Shown: one piece after another, positions 55,295 through 64,000 of the stretch
Layout of the letters: each line of letters opens with the position of its first letter
Numbering within the stretch: position 1 is the stretch's first letter
Assembly (NCBI RefSeq): GCF_001676875.1
Contig: NZ_JYKA01000005.1
Coordinates: 248,001 to 312,000, forward strand
DNA: 64,000 nucleotides
Source of the DNA: Chromobacterium subtsugae
Lineage (GTDB): Bacteria > Pseudomonadota > Gammaproteobacteria > Burkholderiales > Chromobacteriaceae
Direction: 5' to 3'
Notes under the pieces: model-generated
Database searches by the model: none
What the model saw: the letters and a program-made list of their open reading frames with translations, nothing else
Told to the model about the DNA's origin: nothing
Translations under genes and position numbers: made by a program

Positions 55295-56333
55295 GAGGTT
55301 CTTCCTTCGATTTTTTCAGTGTTTCCAGTTCCCGCTCAAGCTGCTTGACGCGCTTGGCGAAATCATCCAGATGACGCACGTGGACGGCGTTGGACAGCCA
55401 GTCCTTCATGCTTTGCAAAGGGTAGGACGAGGCGTAATTGCCCGCTTCCTTGATCGACTTCGACACCAGGGTGCCGCCGCCGATATGGGTGCGGTCGGCC
55501 ACTTCGATATGGCCGACGAACATCGCCGCGCCGCCGACGGTGCAGCGCGCGCCGATCTTGGCGCTGCCGGCGATGCCGACGCAGCCCGCGATGGCGGTAT
55601 GCTCGCCGATTTCGACGTTGTGGGCAATCTGCACCAGATTGTCTATCTTGGCGCCCTTGCGGATCACGGTGTCAGCCATCGCGCCGCGGTCCACCGTAGT
55701 GTTGGCGCCAATCTCGACATCGTCTTCCAGCACCGCGCGGCCGGTCTGCGGAATCTTGAACCAGTGGTCCTTGTCCCAGGCCAGGCCGAAGCCGTCGGCG
55801 CCTATCACGCTGCCGGAGTGCACGCCGACTCGGTTGCCGATCACGCAGCCATGATAAACCGTGACATTGGGATGCAGCGTGACATCGTCGCCGATCACGC
55901 AGTCGTCGCCCACCACCACGCCCGGCAACAGGCGGCAGCGCTCGCCGATGACCACCCGGTCGCCGATGGTGACGTTGGCGGCGATCTCGCTGCTGGCGGC
56001 GATGCGCGCGCCCTCGCCCACCACCGCGCGCGGATGGATGCCGGCGCGCGGCTGCGCTTGCGGGTGGAACAGGCTGGCCAGCCGGGCGAAATACAGGTAG
56101 GGATCGGCGGCCACGATCAGCGAACGGCCCTGCAGCTCGGCTGCCAGAGCTTCGGTCACGATCAGCGCGCCGGCGCCGCTCGCCAGCATCTGGCGGCGGA
56201 GCTTGGCGTGCGCGACGAAGGCGATCTCGTCGGAACCGGCCCGCTCCAGCGGAGCCAGCCTGACGACCGCCAGATCGTCGCCGCGCAATTCGCCGCCCAG
56301 CTGTTCAACAATATAAGCAAGTGTATAGGACAT
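55287..56333 (-). CDS. lpxD: UDP-3-O-acylglucosamine N-acyltransferase LpxD
   Basis: A 348-residue enzyme that adds the second acyl chain in lipid A synthesis. The N-terminal uridine-binding domain begins [14 protein letters not shown]. Hexapeptide repeats follow ([20 protein letters not shown] and on), with the catalytic His in [17 protein letters not shown] and a C-terminal helix. The ATG at 56333 is the family start, but no Shine-Dalgarno precedes it: an almost perfect hairpin ends 8 bases upstream and runs into TTTGTTTTTG. An in-frame TTG at 56342 is an alternative. Confidence 0.95.
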   Translation of the reverse strand: MSYTLAYIVEQLGGELRGDDLAVVRLAPLERAGSDEIAFVAHAKLRRQMLASGAGALIVTEALAAELQGRSLIVAADPYLYFARLASLFHPQAQPRAGIHPRAVVGEGARIAASSEIAANVTIGDRVVIGERCRLLPGVVVGDDCVIGDDVTLHPNVTVYHGCVIGNRVGVHSGSVIGADGFGLAWDKDHWFKIPQTGRAVLEDDVEIGANTTVDRGAMADTVIRKGAKIDNLVQIAHNVEIGEHTAIAGCVGIAGSAKIGARCTVGGAAMFVGHIEVADRTHIGGGTLVSKSIKEAGNYASSYPLQSMKDWLSNAVHVRHLDDFAKRVKQLERELETLKKSKEEPHE

Positions 56334-56341
56334 CAAAAACA

Positions 56342-56362
56342 AAGCCGACCGGGGGTCGGCTT
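56342..56362 (-). promoter_or_regulatory. Hairpin abutting the lpxD start codon
   Basis: AAGCCGACC and GGTCGGCTT form a 9-bp stem with a 3-base loop. On the minus strand it is followed by TGTTTTTG and then the lpxD ATG. It resembles an intrinsic terminator between skp and lpxD, placed where a ribosome binding site would be expected; partial termination or translational control are possible. Confidence 0.6.
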
Positions 56363-56384
56363 ACTCCGGTGACGGTTGAGACGA

Positions 56385-56870
56385 CTACTTGTCCAGTTCT
56401 TTCAACACCTGCGGCGTCAGATCGAACTTGGGATTGATGTAGACCGCGTCTTGCAGGATCAGATCATATTGCTCGCGCGCGGCGATCTCCTTGACCAGGC
56501 GATTGGCGCGCTCGGTGACCCCGGCGAACTCCTCATTGCGGCGCTGATTGTAATCTTCCGCCAATTCGCGCGTCTTGGCGCGGTAATCGCGGTCCAGGCT
56601 CGCGTACTCGCGCTCGTAACGCTTGCGGTCTTCCTGCTGCAGGCTGTTTTTGCCCAGCAGGGTTTCCAGCTCCTTGGCGCGCGCCTCCATCTGCTTCATC
56701 GCCTCGCGCCGGTCGGCGAACTCCTTGTCCAGCTTCTTGTAGATGGCAATGGACGCGCCCGCCTCCCGGTAGATGCGCTCAACGTTGATGTAGCCCAGCT
56801 TGAAGTCGGCAGCGTGAACCGGCAAGGCAGCCACGCTCAAAACCGCGAGCCACCATTTCAATGCTTTCAT
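56385..56870 (-). CDS. skp: Periplasmic chaperone Skp (OmpH)
   Basis: A 161-residue exported protein. The signal peptide ends ...AVLSVAALPVHA. Then DFKLGYINVERIYREAGASI begins the small trimerisation body, and long charged helices (residues about 40-120, rich in Lys, Arg and Glu) form the tentacles that hold unfolded outer membrane proteins. It is directly downstream of bamA, as in most proteobacteria. Confidence 0.95.
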   Translation of the reverse strand: MKALKWWLAVLSVAALPVHAADFKLGYINVERIYREAGASIAIYKKLDKEFADRREAMKQMEARAKELETLLGKNSLQQEDRKRYEREYASLDRDYRAKTRELAEDYNQRRNEEFAGVTERANRLVKEIAAREQYDLILQDAVYINPKFDLTPQVLKELDK

Positions 56871-56891
56871 GATTGCATCCTGAGAATCGGG

Positions 56892-59204
56892 TTAGAACGA
56901 AGCGCCCAACTGGAATTGGAAGCGCTGGATCTTGTCATTCGGTTCTTTCTTCAGCGGATTGGCAATACTGAATTTCATCGGTCCCATCGGCGACAGCCAA
57001 GTCAAGGCCAAGCCGGCGGAATAGCGCAGGCCGTTGCTGGCATTGCTGGCGGTTTGCGGATCGTTCGGACCCGGGGTCCAGCTGGTGTTCCACAAAGTGC
57101 CGGCATCGAAGAACAGGCTGGTCCGCAACGATTTATTATCCTTCATCCCCGGGAAGGGGAACAGGATTTCCGCATTGGCCACCACCTTGCGGTTGCCGCC
57201 GATGAAGTTGCCGCTGCCGTCTACCGGGCCGATGCTGCTGGTATCATAGCCGCGCACCGAGCCCAGGCCGCCCATGTAGAAGTTCTGGAAGAACGGCAGC
57301 TGCTTGGTCTTGCCATAACCGTCGGCATAGCCCAACTCGCCATTCAGCATCAAGGTGAAGTCTTTGGACAGCGGGAAGAACCAGGTCTGCTGATGAGTCA
57401 GCCGGTAGTACTGCATGCTGCCGCCAGGCAAGCCGGCGTCGGCGTTCACCTTGATGGAGGCGCCGCGAGTCGGCCACAGCGCGCTGTCGCGGGTGTCCCG
57501 CGCCCAGCCTACCGTGCCCAGAACGGTGTAATTGCTGTTGCCGTATTTGTTGACGAAATCGATGTATTGCGACGGGCTGTTCGCATACGTGGTGATATCG
57601 GTTTTTTCGGCGCCCAGCGTGAAGTTGATGCGATCATATTCAGTGATTGGCACCCCGAAACGCACATCCGCGCCGACCGTGCTGGTCTTGTACGCCGAAA
57701 TCGACGTGGCGTCCGGGTTGTAGACGCGGTCATAAATGTCATAACCCAGGCTCACGCCGTCCGGCGTGAAGTAAGGGTCGGTGAACGACAGCGAGTAATT
57801 CTTGTTGACCTGGCCGGTGGACATGCTCAGCGACATGTACTTGCCGGAGCCGAAGATGTTGCTCTGCGAAATGCTGGCGCCCAGCACCAGGCCTTCGCCC
57901 TGCACATAGCCCAAACTGCCGGAAATGCTGCCGGTGGAGCGCTCTTTCAGGCTGATGTTCATGTCGACCTGGTCCGGCGCGTCGGACACCGCCGGCGTTT
58001 CGACGTTGACGTCTTCGAAGTAGCCCAGCAGCTCCAGTCTTTCCTTGCTGCGCTTGACGTCGGCGGCGTTGTACGGCGCGCCCTCCAGCTGGCGCAGCTC
58101 GCGGCGGATCACTTCATCGCGGGTCTTGCTGTTGCCGGCCACGTTGACGCGGCGGACGTAGGTCTTGCGGCCCGGGTCCACGAAGAAGGTGAAGGCGGCG
58201 GTTTGTTTGTCGTGATCGATGTCCGGCAGCACGTTGACGTTGGCGAAGGCGTAGCCGGCGACGCCCAGGCGGTCGCTGATCGCCTTGACCGACTCGGTCA
58301 CTTTCTCGTTGTCGAAGGTGTCGCCGCTCTTGATCAGCACCAGCTTGCGCAGCTCGGCTTCCGGCACTTTCAGGTCGCCGGCCAGGCGCACGTCGGACAC
58401 GGTGAACTTCTTGCCCTCGTGCACGTTGATCACCAGATACATTTCCTGCTTGTCCGGACTGATCGACACCTGCGAGGAATCGATCGCGAACTCCATATAG
58501 CCCTGATTCTGGTAGAAGGCTTTCAGCTTCTCCAGATCGCCGGTCAGCTTCTGCTTCGAGTATTGATCGTCCTTGGTGATCCAGGACAGCCAGCCGCCGG
58601 TGGTCAGGCTGAATTCGTCCAGCAGCTTCGACTGGGCGAAGGCGTTGGCCCCGACGATGCGGATTTCCTTGATGCGGGCGGTGACGCCCTCGTTGATGTC
58701 CAGCGTCACCGAAACGCGGTTGCGCTCCAGCTTGGTCACCGACGGGGTGATTTCCACCGAATACTTGCCGCGGCTATAGTATTGGCGCTTCAGTTCCTGC
58801 ACCGCGCCGTCCAGCAGCGCCTGGTCGAAGATCAGCGATTCGGCGAAACCGTTGTCCTTCAGCGCTTTCTTCAGCTGGTCCTTGCTGAATTCCTTGGCGC
58901 CGTTGATGTTCAGCTGGGTGATCACCGGACGCTCGGCGACGGTGACGATCAGCGTGTCGCCGCGGCTTTCCACCCGGACATCGTTGAAGAAGCCGGTGTT
59001 GAACAGGGCCTTGATCGACTCCTGCGCCTTGGCGTCGGTGAAGGTGTCTCCCACCTTGACCGGCAAATAGTTGAAGACCGTGCCCGGCTCGGTACGCTGC
59101 AGGCCTTCAACGCGGATATCCTTGATTACAAACGGGTCAGCAGCCATGGCGACGGAGGCCATGGACAGGCCCAATACGGCCGCTGCGAGTCGCTTCAATT
59201 TCAT
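56892..59204 (-). CDS. bamA: Outer membrane protein assembly factor BamA
   Basis: A 770-residue outer membrane protein with a signal peptide (AAAVLGLSMASVAMA). Five POTRA domains occupy residues about 23-420 (first FVIKDIRVEGLQRTEPGTVF), then a beta-barrel. The conserved loop-6 motif VRGY (GGLGSVRGYDTSSIGP) is present and the chain ends in a Phe (FQFQLGASF), the signal for barrel assembly. It is the central insertase of the BAM complex. It lies 10 bases after rseP, in the usual order. Confidence 0.98.
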   Translation of the reverse strand: MKLKRLAAAVLGLSMASVAMAADPFVIKDIRVEGLQRTEPGTVFNYLPVKVGDTFTDAKAQESIKALFNTGFFNDVRVESRGDTLIVTVAERPVITQLNINGAKEFSKDQLKKALKDNGFAESLIFDQALLDGAVQELKRQYYSRGKYSVEITPSVTKLERNRVSVTLDINEGVTARIKEIRIVGANAFAQSKLLDEFSLTTGGWLSWITKDDQYSKQKLTGDLEKLKAFYQNQGYMEFAIDSSQVSISPDKQEMYLVINVHEGKKFTVSDVRLAGDLKVPEAELRKLVLIKSGDTFDNEKVTESVKAISDRLGVAGYAFANVNVLPDIDHDKQTAAFTFFVDPGRKTYVRRVNVAGNSKTRDEVIRRELRQLEGAPYNAADVKRSKERLELLGYFEDVNVETPAVSDAPDQVDMNISLKERSTGSISGSLGYVQGEGLVLGASISQSNIFGSGKYMSLSMSTGQVNKNYSLSFTDPYFTPDGVSLGYDIYDRVYNPDATSISAYKTSTVGADVRFGVPITEYDRINFTLGAEKTDITTYANSPSQYIDFVNKYGNSNYTVLGTVGWARDTRDSALWPTRGASIKVNADAGLPGGSMQYYRLTHQQTWFFPLSKDFTLMLNGELGYADGYGKTKQLPFFQNFYMGGLGSVRGYDTSSIGPVDGSGNFIGGNRKVVANAEILFPFPGMKDNKSLRTSLFFDAGTLWNTSWTPGPNDPQTASNASNGLRYSAGLALTWLSPMGPMKFSIANPLKKEPNDKIQRFQFQLGASF

Positions 59205-59213
59205 AGGTGTGCT

Positions 59214-60557
59214 TTAACCCCCAAATAGCCGGCTGAAATCATTCAGGATGGCGAACGCCATCAAAGACGCCAGCAATATGAAACCAATTTTCTGTCCGAG
59301 CAATTGCACCCGTTCGCTGACGGGCTTACCTCTAACCAGCTCCGCGACATAATACATCAAGTGCCCACCATCCAGAACCGGTATAGGCAGCAGATTCAAT
59401 ATGCCGATGCTGACGCTGATCAGCGCCAGGAACTCCAGATACGGCGTCAAGCCTTCACGCGCGGTCTGGCCGGCGACATTGGCGATGGTCAGCGGGCCGG
59501 ACAGGTTGTCGAGTGAAGCGTGGCCGATCAACATATTGCCAAGGAACTTGACGCTCATCCAGGCGGTGTCGCCGGTCTTGGTCGCCGCGGCCAGCAAGGC
59601 CCCCATCGCATCGTAATGCAGAGTGAAGCCCAGCTTGTCGTTCCAGGCGCGGTCGGGCATCGGCCCCACGCCGATCCGCCCCACCACCTCGTCATCCTGC
59701 GTCACCGCCATCGGCCGCAGTTTGACTTCCATGTCCTGCCCCTTGCGTTCTATGCGCAGCGCCAAATCCTTGCCGGGACTGTTGCGCACGATCTGCACCC
59801 ATTCCTCCCAGCTGCGCAGCATCACCCCATTGACTGCCAGCAGCTTGTCGCCGGTCTTGAGACCGGCCCGCGCCGCCACGCTGTTTTCCTCCAGCGCGCC
59901 CAGCACCGGCAGGAAGCGCGCCGGAGACAGGCCCGGATCGCCCTGCTGCAAGGCCTGCGCCGCCTTGTCGCCGAAACGTTGGGCGTCGATGCGGCGCTCG
60001 CGGCTGGCGCCGGAAGCGTTTTGCACCACCACCGGCACCGCGCCGCCCGACATCGCCGCATCCACCAGCGCCAGGCGGACATCCTGCCAGCTGGACACCC
60101 GCTGCCCGGCTACGCTCAGAATGCGTTCGCCTTCCTGAAAGCCGGCCGCCGCCGCCGGCGTCTGCCCGATCACAGTGCCGATCAGCGGCTTCAACTGCGG
60201 CACGCCCTGGGCGATCACGCCCCAGTACAGCAGCACCGCCAGCAGCAGATTGGCCGCCGGCCCCGCCGCCACAATGGCCATGCGCTTGAGCACATGCTGA
60301 TTGTTGAAGGCGCGGCCGCGTTCGGACGGCGCGACGAAACCCTCGCGCTCGTCCAGCATCTTCACATAGCCGCCCAGCGGGATCGGACACACCACCCACT
60401 CGGTTTCGCGCGGGCGAAAACGCAGCAAGGGCGAGCCGAAACCGAGGGAAAAGCGCAGCACCTTCACGCCGCACAGCTTGGCGACCCAATAATGGCCAAG
60501 CTCATGAAAAGTCACCAGCAGGCCGATGGCCAACAAAAAAGCCAGGAGCGTCAGCAT
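59214..60557 (-). CDS. rseP: Site-2 protease RseP
   Basis: A 447-residue intramembrane metalloprotease that cleaves the anti-sigma-E factor and signal peptide remnants. The first zinc motif is in [20 protein letters not shown] and the second ligand in [14 protein letters not shown]. Two PDZ domains lie between (ending ...[14 protein letters not shown] and [17 protein letters not shown]). It overlaps the end of dxr by 7 bases. Confidence 0.97.
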   Translation of the reverse strand: MLTLLAFLLAIGLLVTFHELGHYWVAKLCGVKVLRFSLGFGSPLLRFRPRETEWVVCPIPLGGYVKMLDEREGFVAPSERGRAFNNQHVLKRMAIVAAGPAANLLLAVLLYWGVIAQGVPQLKPLIGTVIGQTPAAAAGFQEGERILSVAGQRVSSWQDVRLALVDAAMSGGAVPVVVQNASGASRERRIDAQRFGDKAAQALQQGDPGLSPARFLPVLGALEENSVAARAGLKTGDKLLAVNGVMLRSWEEWVQIVRNSPGKDLALRIERKGQDMEVKLRPMAVTQDDEVVGRIGVGPMPDRAWNDKLGFTLHYDAMGALLAAATKTGDTAWMSVKFLGNMLIGHASLDNLSGPLTIANVAGQTAREGLTPYLEFLALISVSIGILNLLPIPVLDGGHLMYYVAELVRGKPVSERVQLLGQKIGFILLASLMAFAILNDFSRLFGG

Positions 60558-61735
60558 GCCGCCACCCTGCCGCGGGCGAAGCGCCGCGCATCCTCATCCC
60601 GCGCCAGCAGCGCGTCCAGGCTTGCGCTGGCGGCCAGGTCCACTCCCGACAAGGTCTCGGATACCACCTTGGGAATGTCGACGAAGCGCAGCCGCCCGTT
60701 CAGGAAGGCGTCCACCGCCACCTCGTTGGCAGCGTTCAGCACCGCCGGCGCGTCGCCTCCCATCGCCAGCGCGTCGAAGGCCAGCCGCAGGCAGGGGAAA
60801 TTCGCCAGATCGGGCTTTTCGAAACTCAGGCTGGACAGCGAGAAGAAGTCCAGCGGTTCTACGCCGGCGTCGATGCGCTCCGGCCACGCCAATGCGCAGG
60901 CGATCGGCGTGCGCATGTCGGGGGAGCCCAGCTGCGCGATCACGGAGCCGTCGCGGTACTGCACCATCGAATGGATCACGCTCTGCGGATGCACCACCAC
61001 CTCGATCTGCTCCGGCGGCACGCCGAACAGCCAATGCGCCTCTATCACCTCCAGCCCCTTGTTCATCAAGGATGCGGAGTCGACCGATATCTTGCGCCCC
61101 ATGCTCCAGTTGGGGTGGCGGCAGGCGTCGGCCGGCGTCACGTCCAGCAGCTCGGCCGCGCTCTTGCCGCGGAATGGCCCGCCGGAGGCGGTGAGAATGA
61201 TTTTGCGGATGCCCGCCAGCGCAGGCTGGCCGGCATAGTCAGCGGGCAGCGACTGGAAAATCGCGCTGTGCTCGCTATCGACCGGCAACAGGCCGGCGCC
61301 GCTGCGCCGCACCGCGTCCATGAACAAGCGCCCCGCCACCACCAGCGATTCCTTGTTGGCCAACAGAATGCGCTTGCCGGCGCCGGCGGCCGCCAGCGCG
61401 GAAGGCAGGCCGGCCGCGCCGACGATGGCCGCCATCACGGCATCCACCTCGGGCAGGCGGACGATCTCCTCCAACGCCTGAGGCCCATGCAGCACCTCGC
61501 CCGGCAGGCCAGCCTGCTCCAGTCGCAGCGCCAGTTGCGCGGCGGCGTCAGCATCGGCCACAACCAGGTAATCCGGCCGGAAGCGGCTGGCCTGCTCGAA
61601 AAGCTTGTCCAGCTGGCGATGGCCGCTCAGCGCCACCACCCGATAGCGCTCCGGATGCCGGGCGATCACGTCCAGCGTGCTGCAGCCGACGCTGCCGGTC
61701 GCCCCCAGCACGGCAATACCCTGAGGTTTGGTCAT
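60551..61735 (-). CDS. dxr: 1-deoxy-D-xylulose-5-phosphate reductoisomerase
   Basis: A 394-residue enzyme that makes 2-C-methyl-D-erythritol 4-phosphate, the committed step of the non-mevalonate isoprenoid pathway. It has the NADPH motif [16 protein letters not shown], the metal and substrate residues in [13 protein letters not shown] and ASGGPFRG, and [16 protein letters not shown]. It supplies precursors for the undecaprenyl carrier made by UppS, two genes upstream. The start at 61735 is the family start; the frame open to 61888 is shadow of cdsA. Confidence 0.97.
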   Translation of the reverse strand: MTKPQGIAVLGATGSVGCSTLDVIARHPERYRVVALSGHRQLDKLFEQASRFRPDYLVVADADAAAQLALRLEQAGLPGEVLHGPQALEEIVRLPEVDAVMAAIVGAAGLPSALAAAGAGKRILLANKESLVVAGRLFMDAVRRSGAGLLPVDSEHSAIFQSLPADYAGQPALAGIRKIILTASGGPFRGKSAAELLDVTPADACRHPNWSMGRKISVDSASLMNKGLEVIEAHWLFGVPPEQIEVVVHPQSVIHSMVQYRDGSVIAQLGSPDMRTPIACALAWPERIDAGVEPLDFFSLSSLSFEKPDLANFPCLRLAFDALAMGGDAPAVLNAANEVAVDAFLNGRLRFVDIPKVVSETLSGVDLAASASLDALLARDEDARRFARGRVAAC

Positions 61736-61752
61736 TTGAATCGATTCCAGAA

Positions 61753-62559
61753 TTACATGCCGCCCAGCGCGCGCAGGGCATTGCTGACCGCCAGCACGGC
61801 GATCAGGCTGTCGATGCGGTCGTACACGCCGCCATGGCCTGGCAGCAGACGGCTGCTGTCCTTGACGCCCGCGGCGCGCTTGAACCACGACTCAAGCAAA
61901 TCGCCGCACACGCTCACCGCCGTCAGCGGCAAGGCCAGCAACAACAGCCCCCACAGCGGCAGCTTGATGTCCAGCCAGCCGAAATGATCCACCAATGCGA
62001 CGTAAACCGCCACGCAGATCACGGCGCCATATACGCCCTCCCAGCTCTTGCCGGGGCTGATGGCCGGCGCCAGCTTGCGTTTGCCGAACGCCTTGCCGGA
62101 AAAATAGGCGGCGATGTCCGCCACCCATACCAGGCCCATCACCGCCAGCAGGGCCAAAGCATCGTGCCGGCTAGGCTGCGGGCGCCACTCCAGGAAGGCA
62201 AACCAGGCCGGCAGCATCAATACCCAGCCCAACAGCCAGGCCGGCGCGCCGCCCGGGATGGTCCAGCGCCGCGCCAGCCAGCACGGCATCAACGCCAGCC
62301 AGAACGCCAGCACCACGCCATGCAGCAGCGGCCCCGCCTTCCAGCCCATGGCCCAGCAAACGGCGGCCAGCAGCGAAGAGAGAACCAGGTAACAGGCCTG
62401 CTGCGGCCGGCCCATGCCGGCCATGCGGGAGTACTCCCACAACGCCAGCCCGACGATCAGCCAGGAAAAGCCGGCCCAGATGGGGGCCGGAAAAAAGAAA
62501 AGCGCCGCCAGCATCAAGGGCAGCAGCGCCAGCGCGGTCAGAATTCGCGTTTTCAGCAT
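61753..62559 (-). CDS. cdsA: Phosphatidate cytidylyltransferase
   Basis: A 268-residue inner-membrane enzyme with about eight helices that makes CDP-diacylglycerol for phospholipid synthesis. The family signature lies in the last third ([16 protein letters not shown]), and [18 protein letters not shown] is the other conserved block. It starts 6 bases after uppS. Confidence 0.95.
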   Translation of the reverse strand: MLKTRILTALALLPLMLAALFFFPAPIWAGFSWLIVGLALWEYSRMAGMGRPQQACYLVLSSLLAAVCWAMGWKAGPLLHGVVLAFWLALMPCWLARRWTIPGGAPAWLLGWVLMLPAWFAFLEWRPQPSRHDALALLAVMGLVWVADIAAYFSGKAFGKRKLAPAISPGKSWEGVYGAVICVAVYVALVDHFGWLDIKLPLWGLLLLALPLTAVSVCGDLLESWFKRAAGVKDSSRLLPGHGGVYDRIDSLIAVLAVSNALRALGGM

Positions 62560-62565
62560 GAATGG

Positions 62566-63321
62566 TCAGGGTGTGTCGCGGCGCAAATGTTCCGGCAATT
62601 GCTCGCTGGTGCGACCAAAGCGCCGTTCACGCTGCCAATAGGAAGAAATCGCCTGCTCCAGCGCCGCGCGGTCGAAATCGGGCCAAAGCAGATCGGTGAA
62701 ATACAATTCCGAATACGCCAACTGCCACAGCAGGAAATTGCTGATGCGCTGCTCGCCGCCGGTGCGGATGAACAGATCAGGCTCCGGCGCCCAGGACATG
62801 GCCAGACGCTTGGTCAGCGCCTCTTCGGTAATCGGCGCCACGCCTTCCGCGACCAGTTGATTCACCGCGTTGACGATATCCCAGCGACCGCCGTAATCGG
62901 CGGCGATGGTCAGAACCAAGCCGTCGTTGTCGGCGGTTTTCGCCTCGGCGCGCGCGATGCGCTCAGACAGCTCCGCGCTGAAGCGCTCGCGCGAGCCCAG
63001 CACCTGCAGGCGGATATTATTGCTGTGCAGCTTGCTGACCTCGTGCTCCAGCGCGCGCAGGAACAAGTCCATCAGGAAGGTCACTTCCTCCTGCGGCCTG
63101 CGCCAGTTCTCAGTGGAAAACGCGAACAGAGTCAGATAGCCGACGCCCATTTCCTTGCAGGCGCCGACCACCTCGCGCACGGCGTCCAGCCCGCGCTTGT
63201 GCCCGGCCACCCTGGGCAGGAACCGCTTCTTGGCCCAGCGGCCGTTGCCATCCATGATGATGGCCACATGCCGGGGCGGCTGGCGCCCCTCCGGCATTGG
63301 TTTCAAAGAACCGGAAAACAA
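62566..63321 (-). CDS. uppS: Undecaprenyl diphosphate synthase
   Basis: A 251-residue cis-prenyltransferase that makes the C55 lipid carrier for cell-wall and O-antigen synthesis. The catalytic Asp lies in HVAIIMDGNGRWAKKR, FAFSTENWRRP follows, and RTGGEQRISNFLLWQLAYSE is the C-terminal signature. The start is taken at the TTG at 63321, which has AAGGGG six bases upstream and gives an N-terminus of the usual length; the ATG at 63297 has no binding site and would shorten it by eight residues. Confidence 0.95.
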   Translation of the reverse strand: MFSGSLKPMPEGRQPPRHVAIIMDGNGRWAKKRFLPRVAGHKRGLDAVREVVGACKEMGVGYLTLFAFSTENWRRPQEEVTFLMDLFLRALEHEVSKLHSNNIRLQVLGSRERFSAELSERIARAEAKTADNDGLVLTIAADYGGRWDIVNAVNQLVAEGVAPITEEALTKRLAMSWAPEPDLFIRTGGEQRISNFLLWQLAYSELYFTDLLWPDFDRAALEQAISSYWQRERRFGRTSEQLPEHLRRDTP

Positions 63322-63331
63322 GGCCTGCCCC

Positions 63332-63889
63332 TTATACTGCGAGCAGGTCGGCTTCTTTTGCGGCCAGCGCCTTGTCGATCTCGGCGGTGTACTTGTCGGT
63401 CAGCTTCTGGATCTCGTCCTGGCCGCGGCGCTCGTCGTCCTCGGTGATGGACTTGTCCTTCAGCAGATTCTTGAATTCGGTGTTGGAATCGCGGCGGACA
63501 TTGCGCACCGCCACGCGGGCGCCTTCGGCCTCGGCGCGCACCACCTTGATCAGGTCCTTGCGGCGCTCTTCGGTCAGCATCGGCATCGGCACGCGGATGA
63601 TCTCGCCCATGGAAGCCGGATTCAGGCCCAGATCGGAATCGCGGATGGCTTTTTCGATCTTCGCCACCATGGGTTTTTCCCAAGCCTGGACGCCGATGGT
63701 GCGGGCGTCGATCAGGGTGACGTTGGCAACTTGATTGACCGGCACGTCGCTGCCGTAATAATCAACCATGACATGATCCAGAATGCCGGTATGGGCGCGG
63801 CCGGTGCGAACCTTGGACAGATCGTTTTTGAACGATTCCAGTGTTTTTTGCATTTTTTGTTCGGCCGACTTCTTGACGTCGTTAATCAT
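63332..63889 (-). CDS. frr: Ribosome recycling factor
   Basis: A 185-residue protein that splits the post-termination ribosome with [23 protein letters not shown] begins the helical domain, [19 protein letters not shown] is the signature, and the C-terminal helices end [14 protein letters not shown] lies close to the ATG at 63889; the frame open to 63955 adds no family-like sequence. It is the first gene of the long envelope operon seen here; pyrH would be expected just beyond the window. Confidence 0.97.
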   Translation of the reverse strand: MINDVKKSAEQKMQKTLESFKNDLSKVRTGRAHTGILDHVMVDYYGSDVPVNQVANVTLIDARTIGVQAWEKPMVAKIEKAIRDSDLGLNPASMGEIIRVPMPMLTEERRKDLIKVVRAEAEGARVAVRNVRRDSNTEFKNLLKDKSITEDDERRGQDEIQKLTDKYTAEIDKALAAKEADLLAV

Positions 63890-63919
63890 GTCCACTCCCA
63901 TCAAAACTTCAAATGACAA

Positions 63920-63947
63920 GGCGAAAACAGCCATTGCCGTTTTCGCC
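63920..63947 (-). terminator. Hairpin upstream of frr
   Basis: GGCGAAAAC and GTTTTCGCC form a 9-bp stem, extended after one mismatch by two more pairs around a CATT loop. On the minus strand it is followed by TTGTCATTTG. It lies about 30 bases before frr and may end or attenuate transcription from the gene upstream (probably pyrH). Confidence 0.5.
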
Positions 63948-64000
63948 CTCAGCAATTTTCAAACTCAGCAGTGTACCAGCGTGCCTTCGTCTTCGCCAAG

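Noticed and set aside
56376-59228. Open frame of about 950 codons on the plus strand opposite bamA and skp
   Set aside because: The minus strand encodes textbook Skp and BamA. The opposite frame spans two genes and the gap between them, and shows no motif.

Overview
The window is a GC-rich stretch of a Gram-negative betaproteobacterial chromosome. Protein style and gene order fit Neisseriales, most likely Chromobacterium or a close relative. The strongest markers are an uninterrupted frr-uppS-cdsA-dxr-rseP-bamA-skp-lpxD-fabZ-lpxA-lpxB-rnhB block and a tig-clpP-clpX-lon-hupB-tRNA-Val-tRNA-Asp-ppiD block. No insertion sequence, prophage, CRISPR array or rRNA gene was seen, so this is core chromosome with small accessory cassettes between conserved blocks.

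Layout. 1-8000: a YgfX-like fragment, a small conserved protein, the ABC-F ATPase uup, two orphan periplasmic binding proteins, an NlpC/P60 lipoprotein, and dapF-DUF484 followed by a membrane protein. 8000-15700: an EamA exporter, another orphan binding protein, a tightly overlapping Cdd1-pqiA-pqiA-pqiB-pqiC operon (PqiA is split into two genes), and a TSUP transporter divergent from a LysR regulator. 15700-24110: protein folding and proteolysis (ppiD, lon, clpX, clpP, tig), HU, and two tRNAs. 24500-33300: a giant alpha-2-macroglobulin-like protein with an intact thioester motif and its usual partner PBP1C, separated by a DUF1963 gene. 33300-41200: an exported metallopeptidase pair, an SDR/LysR divergent pair, an ArgO-like exporter, a GAF-GGDEF-EAL protein, an ArgP-like regulator and cytidine deaminase.

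41271-45025 is the most interesting part. Three genes on the minus strand encode a 677-residue ferritin-like protein with a cysteine-rich C-terminal segment, a DUF692 (MNIO) iron oxidase, and a DUF2063 partner. The last two are the usual core of a RiPP-type cysteine-modifying system. No short precursor gene is visible, so the large ferritin-like protein is the obvious candidate substrate. 45200-51540 holds an FAD oxidoreductase, a SnoaL-like protein and a three-gene c-di-GMP module (REC-EAL, exported molybdopterin-fold protein, hybrid kinase with Hpt). 51540-64000 is the envelope-biogenesis operon (isoprenoid carrier, phospholipid, lipid A, outer membrane assembly), ending with rnhB and a uracil-DNA-glycosylase-fold gene.

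All coordinates were worked out by eye from the sequence. Family assignments rest on recognised motifs and gene order; no searches were run. Starts were moved inward where a Shine-Dalgarno sequence, signal peptide or family length favoured it.
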